From positions 58,718 through 122,717 of the forward strand of contig JAJEKV010000661.1 of the NCBI GenBank assembly GCA_021234155.1: 64,000 nucleotides of DNA, in the 5' to 3' direction. The position numbers and the translations under genes were made by a program. The DNA comes from Isoetes taiwanensis. Taxonomy: Eukaryota > Streptophyta > Lycopodiopsida > Isoetales > Isoetaceae. The notes under the pieces are model-generated. The model searched no databases, was not told the DNA's origin, and saw only the letters and a program-made list of their open reading frames with translations. Positions 45,315 to 58,400 of this stretch are shown here, one piece after another; within the stretch, counting starts at the first letter, position 1, and each line of letters starts with the position of its first letter.

Positions 45315-46824
45315 TGATCCGTTGTTCTATTACATTTGGCTCTATGCCATGGAACAATGCAATTTCTATGCCACTAGCAAGGGCCGGATCCTTCTTGCCC
45401 TCCCTCTCCTGCGTTCAGTATTAGCTCTCCCTTCTCTCGTTGGCTTCACGTCCCATCCTCCTCTCACGGATCTTGGCGTTCACCTCTTCTAGTGTCCCTT
45501 TCCACTTCTCGAACTTTCAAAGTCCCTAGTCTTGGCTCTATCCATTCCCTCCTGCCATCTCTCCCCGGCACTAGCTCCTCTCCATCCTCTCGGTCATTTC
45601 TCTCTCTAGCCTAGTGTTAGCCGACAATCATGTCATAACCCAAATGCTCCCCACGTTCCCTATCTTCCCTTCTTGAGAGCTGATCAATCTCATAGTGCTC
45701 CTCATTTCTTTGCCTGACTCTATCTTCTCTTCGTGGCAAAACATCAAGATTGTCTTCTTGCCTCCCATGTTCATATCTTCTCCTCGTCTCCATTGCATCT
45801 CCAAAATGTCTCTCGCCTCGTTGGCTCTCCCTGGATGCGATTGAACCAAACTCTCGAGATCGAGTACCCTCCTCATTTTGTTCACGTCTGCGAGATTCCC
45901 TCGGCGAGGGGCGAGACCTTCGAGACACACACCCACGGCGAAGTGGGACACTAATGCCTCATGGCCTCTCAATACCAACACATCGGAAGAAGAAACTGGA
46001 ACCAAGAGGGTGGCGAACATGGCTGCAAGCAATGCGATAAACAATGCCATCTGGCTCATCTTGTCGCTACCAAGCACGTCATGGCAATAGGCCATTATAT
46101 GGACACCACTTGCGGTTTAGATTAGCATGCAAATGATGATGCTCACATAGGTATACCATGCAAGTGTGCACCATGCACTCGAGCATCCACACATGCATGC
46201 ATTCACTTGCATGGCCGGAATGGAGGGGGCACGACTTGTCTTTTTGTGCGTTATGCATGTGGAATTAGAGGATGAACCATAAGAGATCACTAAGAGCAAG
46301 CCGACCCTAATGCAAGCCAACCCTTCCTCGTAGCCGGGGTTTAGAAAACGATGATCTTGAACCACACGAGCTAATTCGAAGGAAATTTACCCAAGTGCCT
46401 CTCCGTATTGGGAAAATTACTGAACGCATCAAAGGCGAGGTGTTTTGCCATAATGGAAATAACTTTTTCTGGCTCATAAAATGAGAAAATTTCGCCATTT
46501 TGCGGATAGAGGAGACTAAGACCTTTTGAGCGGCAAGTAAGGTCATATCAAGCGGAGTTCGGATCTTCGACTTATAGAGTTTTTTATCGTTTGTTTAAAG
46601 GTGGATAACAAAATTAAAACAACACATCTTTGTGCATTGCAACTCCTTGTTGGTTCTAGCAAAAAGTAGGGGCATTGTCTACCTCAAACAAAACGTCACG
46701 CCAATGTACAAAAATAAGGACCCTCTTTTAAGTTATCGGACCACGAGAACTTCAACTGCCCGAAGCTGGGGCGTCTTAATGTGGTACATCCAATGATCAA
46801 AGATTCCTACTTGTATAAAATGCA
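45315..46824. repeat. Tandem unit copy I (truncated right end)
   Basis: Collinear to TATAAAATGCA, where H3-derived sequence begins. The last ~260 bp of the unit, including its A|T site, are missing. Confidence 0.9.
45366..46095 (-). pseudogene. Secreted R/E-rich ORF, copy I (frameshifted)
   Basis: Open from the ATG at 46095 for 155 codons (to 45628) through the signal peptide and the middle region, but in a frame that leaves the R/E-rich one after about codon 60. The total of 730 bp is not a multiple of three. Confidence 0.45.
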
Positions 46825-49314
46825 CATAAGTTGAGAGCATAGATTGGGGGAGTAAAGGTTTTCCGCAGAAATGAGAATAACCAAGCCCCATGTTGCTTTG
46901 CTACATTTGATCCCTATCAAAGACCAACAAACGTAGTAGAAACATAGTGAGGACTTGTAAAGGATTTTCAACATTAGAGGGGTATGATAATGGTAACTCA
47001 AAAATACCACCTTCATAAAAATTTGTATTATGGGATCGTATATCTATGCGAAATTTTAAATGCCTGAAGGGTATGAGGATAATGTCTCGAAGATACTACT
47101 TTTGAATATTATGTTCACTATACTTTATATACATACTATGGGTCATGTGGGCTTTATGTTAGCAATTGATGCTTGGTAATGCGCAAAAGAGTGTCTACAA
47201 TATCAGATGCATTTGGATTAGAAGTATGACTTTTGTTGTAAGAGATAGTGACTATATCATGTATTGCAATAGTGCACAACCTACTTATACATTGACCCAT
47301 TCATTGCTATATCAAAAGGTATTATAAATATGGATTGTAGTTGGAATTAGCCTTAGCCTTTACACAATGAATAGTAATTCATCCTCTTATCAAGGTGGGG
47401 AGGGGTAAATAAAAACAAAACCAAAGCTACCACTTACAAAATTCCATGCAAAACCATTAACGAAAACCTTCACAACAAAGGCAATTAATCTTACTTTATC
47501 TTGTGCGTAACAATGGTATAATGTGCATGGATTGCTAAATATAAATGTTGTCTTGGAGTATAATATTAAAGTGCAATGCATCTTCGACCGCTTGAATATC
47601 ATAGAAAATAGAAATAGAAAATAGACCACCTTCGATGGGCATTCCGTGCGATTCTTCACAAAGAGGGGTATTAATGTGCAGGGTCGTAATGTGTTATGTT
47701 GGACTGTTGGACCATTTTTTGATGGGTATCACGTTGCCTCCTTTAAAAGGGTTATGAAGCTTTCCGAATTAATGAACACCATGTGTTTGCACTTAGAAAA
47801 CCCTATCTCATGCTTGATTTATTTATAAGAAGCAAAGAAGACGTGACGTGTTCCAATTTCAAAAAGATATTGTCATTTCGAAAAGCCACGGGAAAACAAC
47901 TGTAAAGATACACATCCACTTTTAAGCAACATGAGCTCCATGAACTTAAATTCTTAGTGGCAAATACAACTGCAAGTGAGTAAGCAGAAAATTATAAATA
48001 ATGGCAGAGAGACCAGATGAGACCAGATGTATGCAACAACCAAAACAAAATCAAATAGATCATGTAAAGGAATTTCCAGGAAAAGAACATCCAACTGTGG
48101 CTTACATTTATGATGACTAACCAACAGAAGAATAGTTCTAGCAAGCATCTTTCTTCTTACCTCCAATAATTGAATCTTCCTTCTCAATTGCTTTGAATAA
48201 ACAGAATTGCATATGGTTTTTCTGCCATGGAAGTACACATGCATATATGGAAATGTCAAGCATGATCATCGTTGTTGTATAATTTCAGCTCTAGCTCTAT
48301 CTCAATCAAAATTCTTATAGATCTTTCATGCTGAAAGGAAGCAGCACACCCAACTGTCTATATTGTGCAGCTTGAAGGTGATGTTCTGTATCTCGAAACT
48401 ATAAGAATATCATGAAATACCATTGTGAAATCTAATTCCAAATGCATCAGACCCGTTAACTTCATGCATTGAATTGTTGAGATCATGATCAATCTTCAAG
48501 CCATCATTATGTGCAGCGTTTCTGAAGGGGAGAACTAAGAAAAGGAGTAAATAACATTGGAAAATGGCAAAGCCCCTGCCAAAGTTGAATTATAAAACAG
48601 TGCATCAGTTTGTCAAGAAAATTACATCTGGGAGATTGCTCTAAAGGCTGTGGCAACCAACCCCAAGATTTCTGGTATGCCCAAATACCAAAGGCAGCAA
48701 TGTGGATCTTATGGATCTGGTTCCAGCCGAGTCTCGCCATAGCCATATTTGCTTCAAAGACCTAGTTGATTTTTTCTGATTTATTATAGCTCACCCTGCA
48801 AACAACGATGTAAGTCTCAGTAACAATAACTGGATTTCAAGAATGTTGAATGTTTTCCAGGACCACTCATATTTTTTAAATCATTTTCACAAATTTAAAA
48901 AACAAAAGATTGGTTTCAGACATGAATGTGAAAGATATATGGAGAAACAACTAATGCAACTAAAAGAAACATAAAATCTTACCTCCTCTATAGCTTTACT
49001 GGAATCATAATGCAGAAGAACAGATCTATGCCCTTATATGTGGTGCTCTGATCTACACCAATGAAGCTATTGGATCCTTCCAATGAATTTCTTCCAATAT
49101 TCATGCTTTGGCTGGAGACAGAATCTGTACGCCATTGCACATTGCTGCAGAGTATGAGAAGGAGATGTTGTGGCTTTATTATTGCAAAAGAATGCAGCTT
49201 CAGATCTGTTGAAAGATGGCAACAAAAAAATCAGAGACTTACATTTATCATCATTGAGGCAACCAATCCACTAAGGGTGAAGGGATAAATGGACCAAAGC
49301 GGCCATCTCTGCTC
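46825..49314. other. H3 interior without a recognised gene
   Basis: AT-rich, with only short frames. Minus-strand pieces such as 48507-48746 (GWNQIHKIHIAAFGIWAYQK) could be captured exons, but I recognise nothing. Confidence 0.35.
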
Positions 49315-49566
49315 TTAGAAAATGGGGCGAGAACCTGTGCAGACAGATAAGGCCATAGCCAACAGCTTGGCCGTATCTGCTTGGGTAATTGCATCTCGAA
49401 CATTTCTTTTGTCGCAGGTCAGTAAAAAGAGAGAAACACCATAGCCAACCTGTTCGTGGTATAGAAGAAACGGGCTTGAGTGCAAGCAGAGGAGGTCATA
49501 ACAGAGTAGAATGTGTAGAATGAGCTCTACCCTAGCCGTCATAGTCCGTTGTAAGGCAGGATCCAT
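49315..49566 (-). pseudogene. Possible captured exon in H3, unrecognised
   Basis: The ATG at 49566 opens an 83-codon frame: MDPALQRTMTARVELILHIL, a hydrophobic cysteine-containing stretch LLCYDLLCLHSSPFLLYHEQ, then VGYGVSLFLLTCDKRNVRDA. After the stop another frame reads KSRDGRFGPFIPSPLVDWL, which suggests a splice or frameshift near 49330. It has the look of a host gene 5' exon captured by the Helitron. Family unknown to me. Confidence 0.35.
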
Positions 49567-49737
49567 CTCCGGAGTAGGCAGCAGGGCATCTGTCTCGAGT
49601 TCTAGGGTTTTTCACAAAAGTTTCATATGAAAAAAAGGGCCGATCTCAATCGTCTAACTTAGGGCACAATTAATCTTGACCGTCAATTTTAGGGCGAGAT
49701 TGAAGACAGACATACGGGATAATTTTATAATATAGGA

Positions 49738-51357
49738 TGATCCGTTGTTCTATTACATTTGGCTCTATGCCATGGAACAATGCAATTTCTATGCCACTAG
49801 CAAGGGTCGGATCCTTCTTGCCCTCCTCTCCTCGCGTTAGATTAGCTCTCCCTTCTCTCGTCGGCTTCCGTCCCATCCTCCCTCTCGGATCTTGGCGTTC
49901 ACCTCTTCTAGTTTCCCTTTCCACTTCTCGACTTTCAAAGTCCCTAGTACTGGCTCCTCTCCATTCCCTCCTGCCATCTCTCTCCCCAGCACTAGCTCCT
50001 CCATCCTCTCTGGTCATTTCTCTCTCTCGCCTTAGTGTCGACAATCATGTCATAACCCAAATGCTCCCCCGTTCCCTATCTTCCCTTCTTGAGAGCTGAT
50101 CAATCTCATAGTGCTCCTCATTTCTTTGCCTGACTCTATCTTCTCTTCGTGGCAAAACATCAAGATTGTCTTCTTGCCTCCCATGATGCGATTGAACCAA
50201 ACTCTCGAGATCGAGTACCCTCCTCAGTTTGTTCACGTCTGCGGGATTCCCTCGACAGGGGACGAGACCTTTCCAGACACACCCACGACGAGTCAGACTC
50301 TAATGCCTCGCGGCCTCTCAATACCAACACATCGGAAGAAGAAACTGGAACCAAGAGGGTGGCGAACATGGCTGCAAGCAATGCGAGAAACAATGCCATC
50401 TGGCTCATCTTGTCGCTACCAAGCACGTCATGGCAATAGGCCATTATATGGACACCACTTGCGGTTTAGATTAGCATGCAAATGATGATGCTCACATAGG
50501 TATACCATGCAAGTGTGCACCATGCACTCGAGCATCCACACATGCATGCATTCACTTGCATGGCGCCAGAATGGAGGGGGGCACGACTTGTCTTTGTGCG
50601 TTATGCATGTGGAATTAGAGGATGAAGCATAAGAGATCACTAAGAGCAAACCGACCTAGCCAACCCTTCCTCGCGTAGCCAGGGTTTAGAAACACAGTGA
50701 TCTTGAACCGCACGAGCTAATTCCCAAGGAAATTTACCCAAGTGCCTCTCCGTATTGGGAAAATTACGCGAATGCATCCGAGGCGAGGTGTTTTGCCATA
50801 ATGGAAATAACTTTTTTCTGGCTCATAAAATGAGAAAATTTCGCTCGTTTTGCAGATAGAGGAGACTAAGACCTTTTGAACGGCAATAAGGTCATCTTTG
50901 TGCATTGCAACTCCTTGTTGGTTCTAGCAAAAAGTAAGGGCATTGTCTACCTCAAACAAAATGTCACGCCAATGTACAAGAATAAGGACCCTCCTTTAAG
51001 TTATCGGACCACGAGAACTTCAACTGTCCACAAGCGCCAGACGTCTTAATGTGGTACATCCAATGACGAAAGATTCCTACTTGTATAAAATGCATGTGCA
51101 CATTGTAAAGGCAAGATTTCTGGATCACGAGTTTCATCAATCGGTAATGTTCGTCAAGAGACGACTTTTAGACCAAATTACTGGTCCATAATTCAATAGA
51201 ACTTGTCCTTGTCTACCTTTTGCAGTCGTGGTAAAATTGGGTTTAAATACAGATAACGTTAAAATTACCATGGAACCGATGCCCAAGAAGCTACTAAACA
51301 AAGGACAAATGTGAACCCCACTGCATGAGAAAATAAAGAAGTCGTTTTATGTGATTA
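49738..51357. repeat. Tandem unit copy J (1.62 kb, two deletions)
   Basis: Lost about 68 bp at 50184 (between CTCCCATG and ATGCGATTG) and about 76 bp at 50893 (between AAGGTCAT and CTTTGTGCATTGC). Otherwise collinear. Confidence 0.92.
49789..50444 (-). pseudogene. Secreted R/E-rich ORF, copy J (internal deletion)
   Basis: Signal peptide through REFGSIAS is open from 50444. The 68-bp deletion then removes part of the charged region and shifts the frame. Confidence 0.45.
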
Positions 51358-53131
51358 TGATCCGTTGTTCTATTACATTTGGCTCTATGCCATGGAACAA
51401 TGCAATTTCTATGCCACTAGCAAGGGCCGGATCCTTCTTGCCCTCCTCTCCTTGCGTTCGTATTCGCTCTCCCTTCTCTCGTCGGCTTCACGTCCCATCC
51501 TCCTCTCTGGATCTTGGCGTTCACCTCTTCTAGTGTCCCTTTCCACTTCTCGACTTTCAAAGTCCCTAGTACTGGCTCCTCTCCATTCCCTCCTGCCATC
51601 TCTCTCCCCAGCACTAGCTCCTCTCCATCCTCTCTGGTCATTTCTCTCTCTGCGCCTAGTGTCGACAATCATGTCATAACCCAAATGCTCCCCACGTTCC
51701 CTATCTTCCCTTCTTGAGAGCTGATCAATCTCATAGTGCTCCTCATTTCTTTGCCTGACTCTATCTTCTCTTCGTGGCAAAACATCAAGATTGTCTTCTT
51801 GCCTCCCATGTTCATATCTTCTCCTCGTCTCCATTGCATCTCCAAAATGTCTCTACGCCGTTGGCTCTCCCGGATGCGATTGAACCAAACTCTCGAGATC
51901 GAGTACCCTCCTCGGTTTGTTCACGTCTGCGGGATTCCCTCGGCCGGGGGCGAGACCTTTTCGGTTTTACACCAGCGATGAGTCGGGACTCTAATGCCTC
52001 GCTGACCTCTCAATACCAACACATCGGAAGAAGAAACTGGAACCAAGAGGGTGGCGAACATGGCTGCAAGCAATGCGAGAAACAATGCCATCTGGCTCAT
52101 CTTGTCACTACCAAGCACGTCATGGCAATAGGCCATTATATGGACACCACTTGCGGTTTAGATTAGCATGCAAATGATGATGCTCACATAGGTATACCAT
52201 GCAAGTATTGCACCATGCACTCGAGCATCCACACATGCATGCATTCACTTGCATGGCGCCGAGGTGGGGCCGCGACTTGTCTTTGTGCATTATGCATGTG
52301 GAATTAGAGGATGAACCATAAGAGATCACTAAGAGCAAGCCGACCTAATGCAAGCCAACCCTTCCTCGCGTAGCCAGGGTTTAGAAACGCAGTGATCTTG
52401 AACCGCACGAGCTAATTCCCAAGGAAATTTACCCAAGTGCCTCTCCGTATTGGGAAAATTACGCGAATGCATCCGAGGCGAGGTGTTTTGCCATAATGGA
52501 AATAACTTTTTTCTGGCTCATAAAATGAGAAAATTTTGCTCCTTTTGCAGATAGAGGAGACTAAGACCTTTTGAACGGCAGTAAGGTCATATCAAACGGA
52601 GTTCGGATCTTCGACTTATAGTGTTTTTATCGTTTGTTTCGTGGATAACAAAATTAAAACAACACATCTTTGTGCATTGCAACTCCTTGTTGGTTCTAGC
52701 AAAAATAGGGGCATTGTCTACCCAAACAAAAGCGTCACGCCAATGTACAAAAATAAGGACCCTCCTTTAAGTTATCGGACCACGAGAACTTCAATCGCCA
52801 TCCAAGCGCCGGACGTCTTAATGTGGTACATCCAATGATGAAAGATTCCTACTTGTATAAAATGCATGTGCACATTGTAAAGGCAAGATTTACGGATCAC
52901 GAGTTTCATCAATTAGTAATGTTAGATCGAGAGAGCGACTTTTAGACCAAATTACTGGTCCATAATTCAATAGAACTTGTCCTTGTCTACCTTTTGCGAT
53001 CGTGGTAAAATTGGGTTTAAATACGTATAGCGTTAAAATTACCATGGAACCGATGCCCAAGAAGCTACTAAACAAAGGACAAATGCGAACCCCACTGCAT
53101 GAGAAAATAAAGAAGTCGTTTTATGTGATTA
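51358..53131. repeat. Tandem unit copy K (1.77 kb)
   Basis: Complete unit. The region near 52255 (GGCGCCGAGGTGGGGCCGCG) is rearranged relative to other copies. Confidence 0.93.
51409..52136 (-). pseudogene. Secreted R/E-rich ORF, copy K (one net frameshift)
   Basis: The N-terminal part is open from 52136 for 71 codons and the charged part from 51834 to 51409 for 141 codons. The total of 728 bp is one short of the 729 bp of copy C. Confidence 0.48.
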
Positions 53132-54899
53132 TGATCCATTGTTCTATTACATTTGGCTCTATGCCATGGAACAATGCAATTTCTATGCCACTAGCAAGGG
53201 TCGGATCCTTCTTGCCCTCCCTCTCCTGGCGTTATTATTCGCTCTCCCTTCTCTCTCGCCGGCTTCACGTCCCATCCTCCTCTCTGGATCTTGGCGTTCA
53301 CCTCTTCTAGTGTCCCTTTCCACTTCTCGACTTTCAAAGTCCCTAGTACTGGCTCCTCTCCATTCCCTCCTGCCATCTCTCTCCCCAGCACTAGCTCCTC
53401 CATCCTCTCTGGTCATTTCTCTCTCTGCGCCTAGTGTCGACAATCATGTCATAACCCAAATGCTCCCCACGTTCCCTATCTTCCCTTCTTGAGAGCTGAT
53501 CAATCTCATAGCATTTCTTTGCCTGACTCTATCTTCTCTTCGTGGCAAAACATCAAGATTGTCTTCTTGCCTCCCATGTTCATATCTTCTCCTCGTCTCC
53601 ATTGCATCTCCAAAATGTCTCTCGCCTCGTTGGCTCTCCCTGGATGCGATTGAACCAAACTCTCGAGATCGAGTACCCTCCTCAGTTTGTTCACGTCTGC
53701 GGGATTCCCTCGACAGGGGACGAGACCTTTCCAGACACACCCACGACGAGTCAGACTCTAATGCCTCGCGGCCTCTCAATACCAACACATCGGAAGAAGA
53801 AACTGGAACCAAGAGGGTGGCGAACATGGCTGCAAGCAATGCGAGAAACAATGCCATCTGGCTCATCTTGTCGCTACCAAGCACGTCATGGCAATAGGCC
53901 ATTATATGGACACCACTTGCGGTTTAGATTAGCATGCAAATGATGATGCTCACATAGGTATACCATGCAAGTGTGCACCATGCACTCGAGCATCCACACA
54001 TGCATGCATTCACTTGCATGGCGCCGGAATGGAGGGGGGGCACGACTTGTCTTTGTGCGTTATGCATGTGGAATTAGAGGATGAACCATAAGAGATCACT
54101 AAGAGCAAGCCGACCTAATGCAAGCCAACCCTTCCTCGCATAGCCAGGGTTTAGAAACACAGTGATCTTGAACCGCACGAGCTAATTCCCAAGGAAATTT
54201 ACCCAAGTGCCTCTCCGTATTGGGAAAATTACGCGAATGCATCCGAGGCGAGGTGTTTTGCCATAATGGAAATAACTTTTTTCTGGCTCATAAAATGAGA
54301 AAATTTTGCTCGTTTTGCAGATAGAGGAGACTAAGACCTTTTGAACGGCAGTAAGGTCATATCAAACGGAGTTCGGATCTTCGACTTATAGTGTTTTTAT
54401 CGTTTGTTTCGTGGATAACAAAATTAAAACAACACATCTTTGTGCATTGCAACTCCTTGTTGGTTCTAGCAAAAAGTAGGGGCATTGTCTACCTCAAACA
54501 AAACGTCACGCCAATGTACAAAAATAAGGACCCTCCTTTAAGTTATCGGACCACGAGAACTTCAACTGTCCACAAGCGCCGGACGTCTTAATGTGGTACA
54601 TCCAATGATGAAAGATTCCTACTTGTATAAAATGCATGTGCACATTGTAAAGGCAAGATTTCTGGATCACGAGTTTCATCAATTAGTAATGTTCGTCCAG
54701 AGACGACTTTTAGACCAAATTACTGGTCCATAATTCAATAGAACTTGTCCTTGTCTACCTTTTGCAGTCGTGGTAAAATTGGGTTTAAATACAGATAACG
54801 TTAAAATTACCATGGAACCGATGCCCAAGAAGCTACTAAACAAAGGACAAATGCGAACCCCACTGCATGAGAAAATAAAGAAGTCGTTTTATGTGATTA
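53132..54899. repeat. Tandem unit copy L (1.77 kb)
   Basis: Complete unit. Carries the 10-bp deletion (CATAG|CATTTC, near 53512) shared only with M and N. Confidence 0.93.
53183..53902 (-). pseudogene. Secreted R/E-rich ORF, copy L (10-bp deletion)
   Basis: Open for 152 codons from 53902, including signal peptide, RREQTEEGTRSREFGSIAS and RREDRVRQRN. The 10-bp deletion then shifts the frame. The charged C-terminal part is open again from 53443 to 53183. Confidence 0.48.
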
Positions 54900-56638
54900 T
54901 GATCCATTGTTCTATTACATTTGGCTCTATGCCATGGAACAATGCAATTTCTATGCCACTAGCAAGGGTCGGATCCTTCTTGCCCTCCTCTCTCCTCAGT
55001 ATTAGCTCTCCCTTTCTCGCCGGCTTCACGCCCCATCCTCCTCTCTGGATCTTGGCGTTCACCTCTTCTAGTGTCCCTTTCCACTTCTCGACTTTCAAAG
55101 TCCCTAGTCTTGGCTCCTCTCCATTCCCTCCCTGCCATCTCTCCCCAAAGACTAGCTCCTCCATCCCTCTGGTCATTTCTCTCTCTGGCCCTAGTGTCGA
55201 CAATCATGTCATAACCCAAATGCTCCCCCCGTTCCCTATCTTCCCTTCTTGAGAGCTGATCAATCTCATAGCATTTCTTTGCCTGACTCTATCTTTCTTC
55301 GTGGCAAAACATCAAGATTGTCTTCTTTGCCTCCCATGTTCATATCTTCTCCTCGTCTCCCATTGCATCTCCAAAATGTCTCGCCTCGTTGGCTCTCCCC
55401 GGATGCGATTGAACCAAACTCTCGAGATCGAAAGTACCCTCCTCAGTTTGTTCACGTCTGCGGGATTCCCCTCGATAGGGGGCGAGACCTTTCAGACACA
55501 CCCACGACGAGTCGGACTCTAATGCCTCGCGCCTCTCAATACCAACACATCGGAAGAAGAAACCGGAACCAAGAGGGTGGCGAACATGGCTGCAAGCAAT
55601 GCGAAACAATGCCATCGGCTCATCTTGTCGCTACCAAGCACGCCATGGCAATAGGCCATTATATGGACACCACTTGCGGTTTAGATTAGCATGCAAATGA
55701 TGATGCTTACATAGGTATACCATGCAAGTGTGCACCATGCACTCGAAAGCATCCACACATGCATGCATTCACTTGCATGGCCGGAATGGGAGGGGGGGCA
55801 CGACTTGTCTTTGTGCGTTATGCATGTGGAATTAGAGGATGAACCATAAGAGATCACTAAGAGCAAGCCGACCTAATGCAAGCCAACCCTTCTCAGCGAG
55901 CTAGGGGTTTAGAAACACAAAGGATCTTGAACCGCACGAAGCTAATTCCCAAGGAATTTACCCAAGTGCCTCCCATTGGGAAAATTTGGCGAATGCATCC
56001 GAGGCGAGGTGTTTTGCACCATAATGGAAATAACTTTTTTTCTGGCTCATAAAATGAGAAAATTTTGCTCGTTTTGCAGATAGAGGAGACTAAGACCTTT
56101 TCAACGGCAGTAAGGTCATATCAAACGGAGTTCGGATCTTCGACTTATAGTGTTTTTATCGTTTGTTTCGTGGATAACAAAATTAAAACAACACATCTTT
56201 GTGCATTGCAACTCCTTGTTGGTTCTAGCAAAAAGTAGGGGCATTGTCTACCTCAAACAAAACGTCACGCCAATGTACAAAAATAAGGACCCTCCTTTAA
56301 GTTATCGGACCACGAGAACTTTTAATGTGGTACATCCAATGATGAAAGATTCCTACTTGTATAAAATGCATGTGCACATTGTAAAGGCAAGATTTCTGGA
56401 TCACGAGTTTCATCAATTAGTAATGTTCGTCCAGAGACGACTTTTAGACCAAATTACTGGTCCATAATTCAATAGAACTTGTCCTTGTCTACCTTTTGCA
56501 AAAATCGTGGTAAAATTGGGTTTAAATACGGATAACGTTAAAATTACCATGGAACCGATGCCCAAGAAGTTACTAAACAAAGGACAAATGCTAACCCTAA
56601 TCGCATGAGAAAATAAAGAAGTCGCTTTTATGTGATTA
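54900..56638. repeat. Tandem unit copy M (1.74 kb)
   Basis: Complete unit with the L-M-N 10-bp deletion near 55271. The ACTTCAAC..GACGTC word before TTAATGTGG is lost near 56321. Confidence 0.93.
54951..55659 (-). pseudogene. Secreted R/E-rich ORF, copy M (frameshifted)
   Basis: Signal peptide broken by the 2-base loss GCGAAAC near 55603 (as in copy E), plus the 10-bp deletion. Total 709 bp, not a multiple of three. Confidence 0.42.
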
Positions 56639-58400
56639 TGATCCATTGTTCTATTACATTTGGCTCTATGCCATGGAACAATGCAATTTCTATGCCACTA
56701 GCAAGGGTCGGATCCTTCTTGCCCTCCTCTCCTCGCGTTCGTATTCGCTCTCCCTTCTCTCGTCGGCTTCACGTCCCATCCTCCTCTCTGGATCTTGGCG
56801 TTCACCTCTTCTAGTGTCCCTTTCCACTTCTCGACTTTCAAAGTCCCTAGTCGCTGGCTCCTCCATTCCCTCCCGCCATCTCTCCCCAGCACTAGCTCCT
56901 CCATCCTCTCGGTCATTTCTCTCTCGCCCTAGTGTCGCCAATCATGCTCATAACCCAAATGCTCCCCCGCTCCCTATCTTCCCTTTTGAGAGCTGATCAA
57001 TCTCATAGCATTTCTTTGCCTGACTCTATCTTCTCTTCGTGGCAAAACATCAAGATTGTCTTCTTGCCTCCCATGTTCATATCTTCTCCTCGTCTCCATT
57101 GCATCTCCAAAATGTCTCTCGCCTCGTTGGCTCTCCCTGGATGCGATTGAACCAAACTCTCGAGATCGAGTACCCTCCTCAGTTTGTTCACGTCTGCGGG
57201 ATTCCCTCGACAGGGGACGAGACCTTTCCAGACACACCCACGACGAGTCAGACTCTAATGCCTCACGGCCTCTCAATACCAACACATCGGAAGAAGAAAC
57301 TGGAACCAAGAGGGTGGCGAACATGGCTGCAAGCAATGCGAGAAACAATGCCATCTGGCTCATCTTGTCGCTACCAAGCACGTCATGGCAATAGGCCATT
57401 ATATGGACACCACTTGCGGTTTAGATTAGCATGCAAATGATGATGCTCACATAGGTATACCATGCAAGTGTGCACCATGCACTCGAGCATCCACACATGC
57501 ATGCATTCACTTGCATGGCGCCGGAATGGAGGGGGGGGGCACGACTTGTCTTTGTGCGTTATGCATGTGGAATTAGAGGATGAACCATAAGAGATCACTA
57601 AGAGCAAGCCGACCTAATGCAAGCCAACCCTTCCTCGCGTAGCCAGGGTTTAGAAACACAGTGATCTTGAACCGCACGAGCTAATTCCCAAGGAAATTTA
57701 CCCAAGTGCCTCTCCGTATTGGGAAAAATTACGCGAATGCATCCGGAGGCGTAGGTGTTTTGCCATAATGGAAATAACTTTTTTCTGGCTCATAAAATGA
57801 GAAAAATTTCTACCGCTTCGTTTGATAGAGGAGACTAAGACCTTTTGAACGGCAAGAAGGTTATATCAAACGGAGTTGGATCTTCGACTTATAGTGTTTT
57901 TATCGTTTGTTTCATGGATAACAAAATTAAAACAACACATCTTTGTGCATTGCAACTCCTTGTTGGTTCTAGCAAAAAGTAAGGGCATTGTCTACCTCAA
58001 ACAAAACGTCATGCCAATGTACAAAAATAAGGACCCTCCTTTAAGTTATCGGACCACGAACTTTAATGGGCCCACAAGCGCCAGACGTCTTAATGTGGTA
58101 CATCCAATGATGAAAGATTCCTACTTGTATAAAATGCATGTGCACATTGTAAAGGCAAGATTTCTGGATCACGAGTTTCATCAATTAGTAATGTTCGGCC
58201 CGGAGACGACTTTTATACCAAATTCGGTCCATAATTCAATAGAACTTGTCCTTGTCTACCTTTTGCAGTCGTGGTAAAATTGGGTTTAAATACAGATAAC
58301 ATTAAAATTACCATGGAACCGATGCCCAAGAAGCTACTAAACAAAGGACAAATGCGAACCCCACTGCATGAGAAAATAAAGAAGTCATTTTATGTGATTA
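56639..58400. repeat. Tandem unit copy N (1.76 kb)
   Basis: Complete unit with the L-M-N 10-bp deletion near 57009. Its central part is almost identical to copy L. Confidence 0.93.
56690..57399 (-). pseudogene. Secreted R/E-rich ORF, copy N (10-bp deletion)
   Basis: Open for 141 codons from 57399 with the same N-terminal sequence as copy L, then shifted by the 10-bp deletion and further indels. Confidence 0.46.

Larger units (their letters stand above)
46825..49737 (-). mobile_element. Helitron-like element H3 (3' end lost)
   Basis: The minus-strand 5' end at 49737 reads TCCTATATTATAAAATTATC, preceded by host A, and is followed by CCCG and GACGGTCAAGATTAATTGTG-type sequence, as in plant Helitron 5' ends. 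The right flank is TGATCCGTTG of the tandem unit, the same site as H1 and H2, although the element sequence differs from theirs. The left edge has no hairpin or CTAG and joins the unit about 260 bp before that site, so a deletion removed both the Helitron 3' end and the end of copy I. Confidence 0.65.

Noticed and set aside
53542-53943. Plus-strand 133-codon frame MAKHQDCLL.. in several units
   Set aside because: Conserved length follows from recent duplication. It is antisense to the better-supported frame and lacks any recognisable feature.
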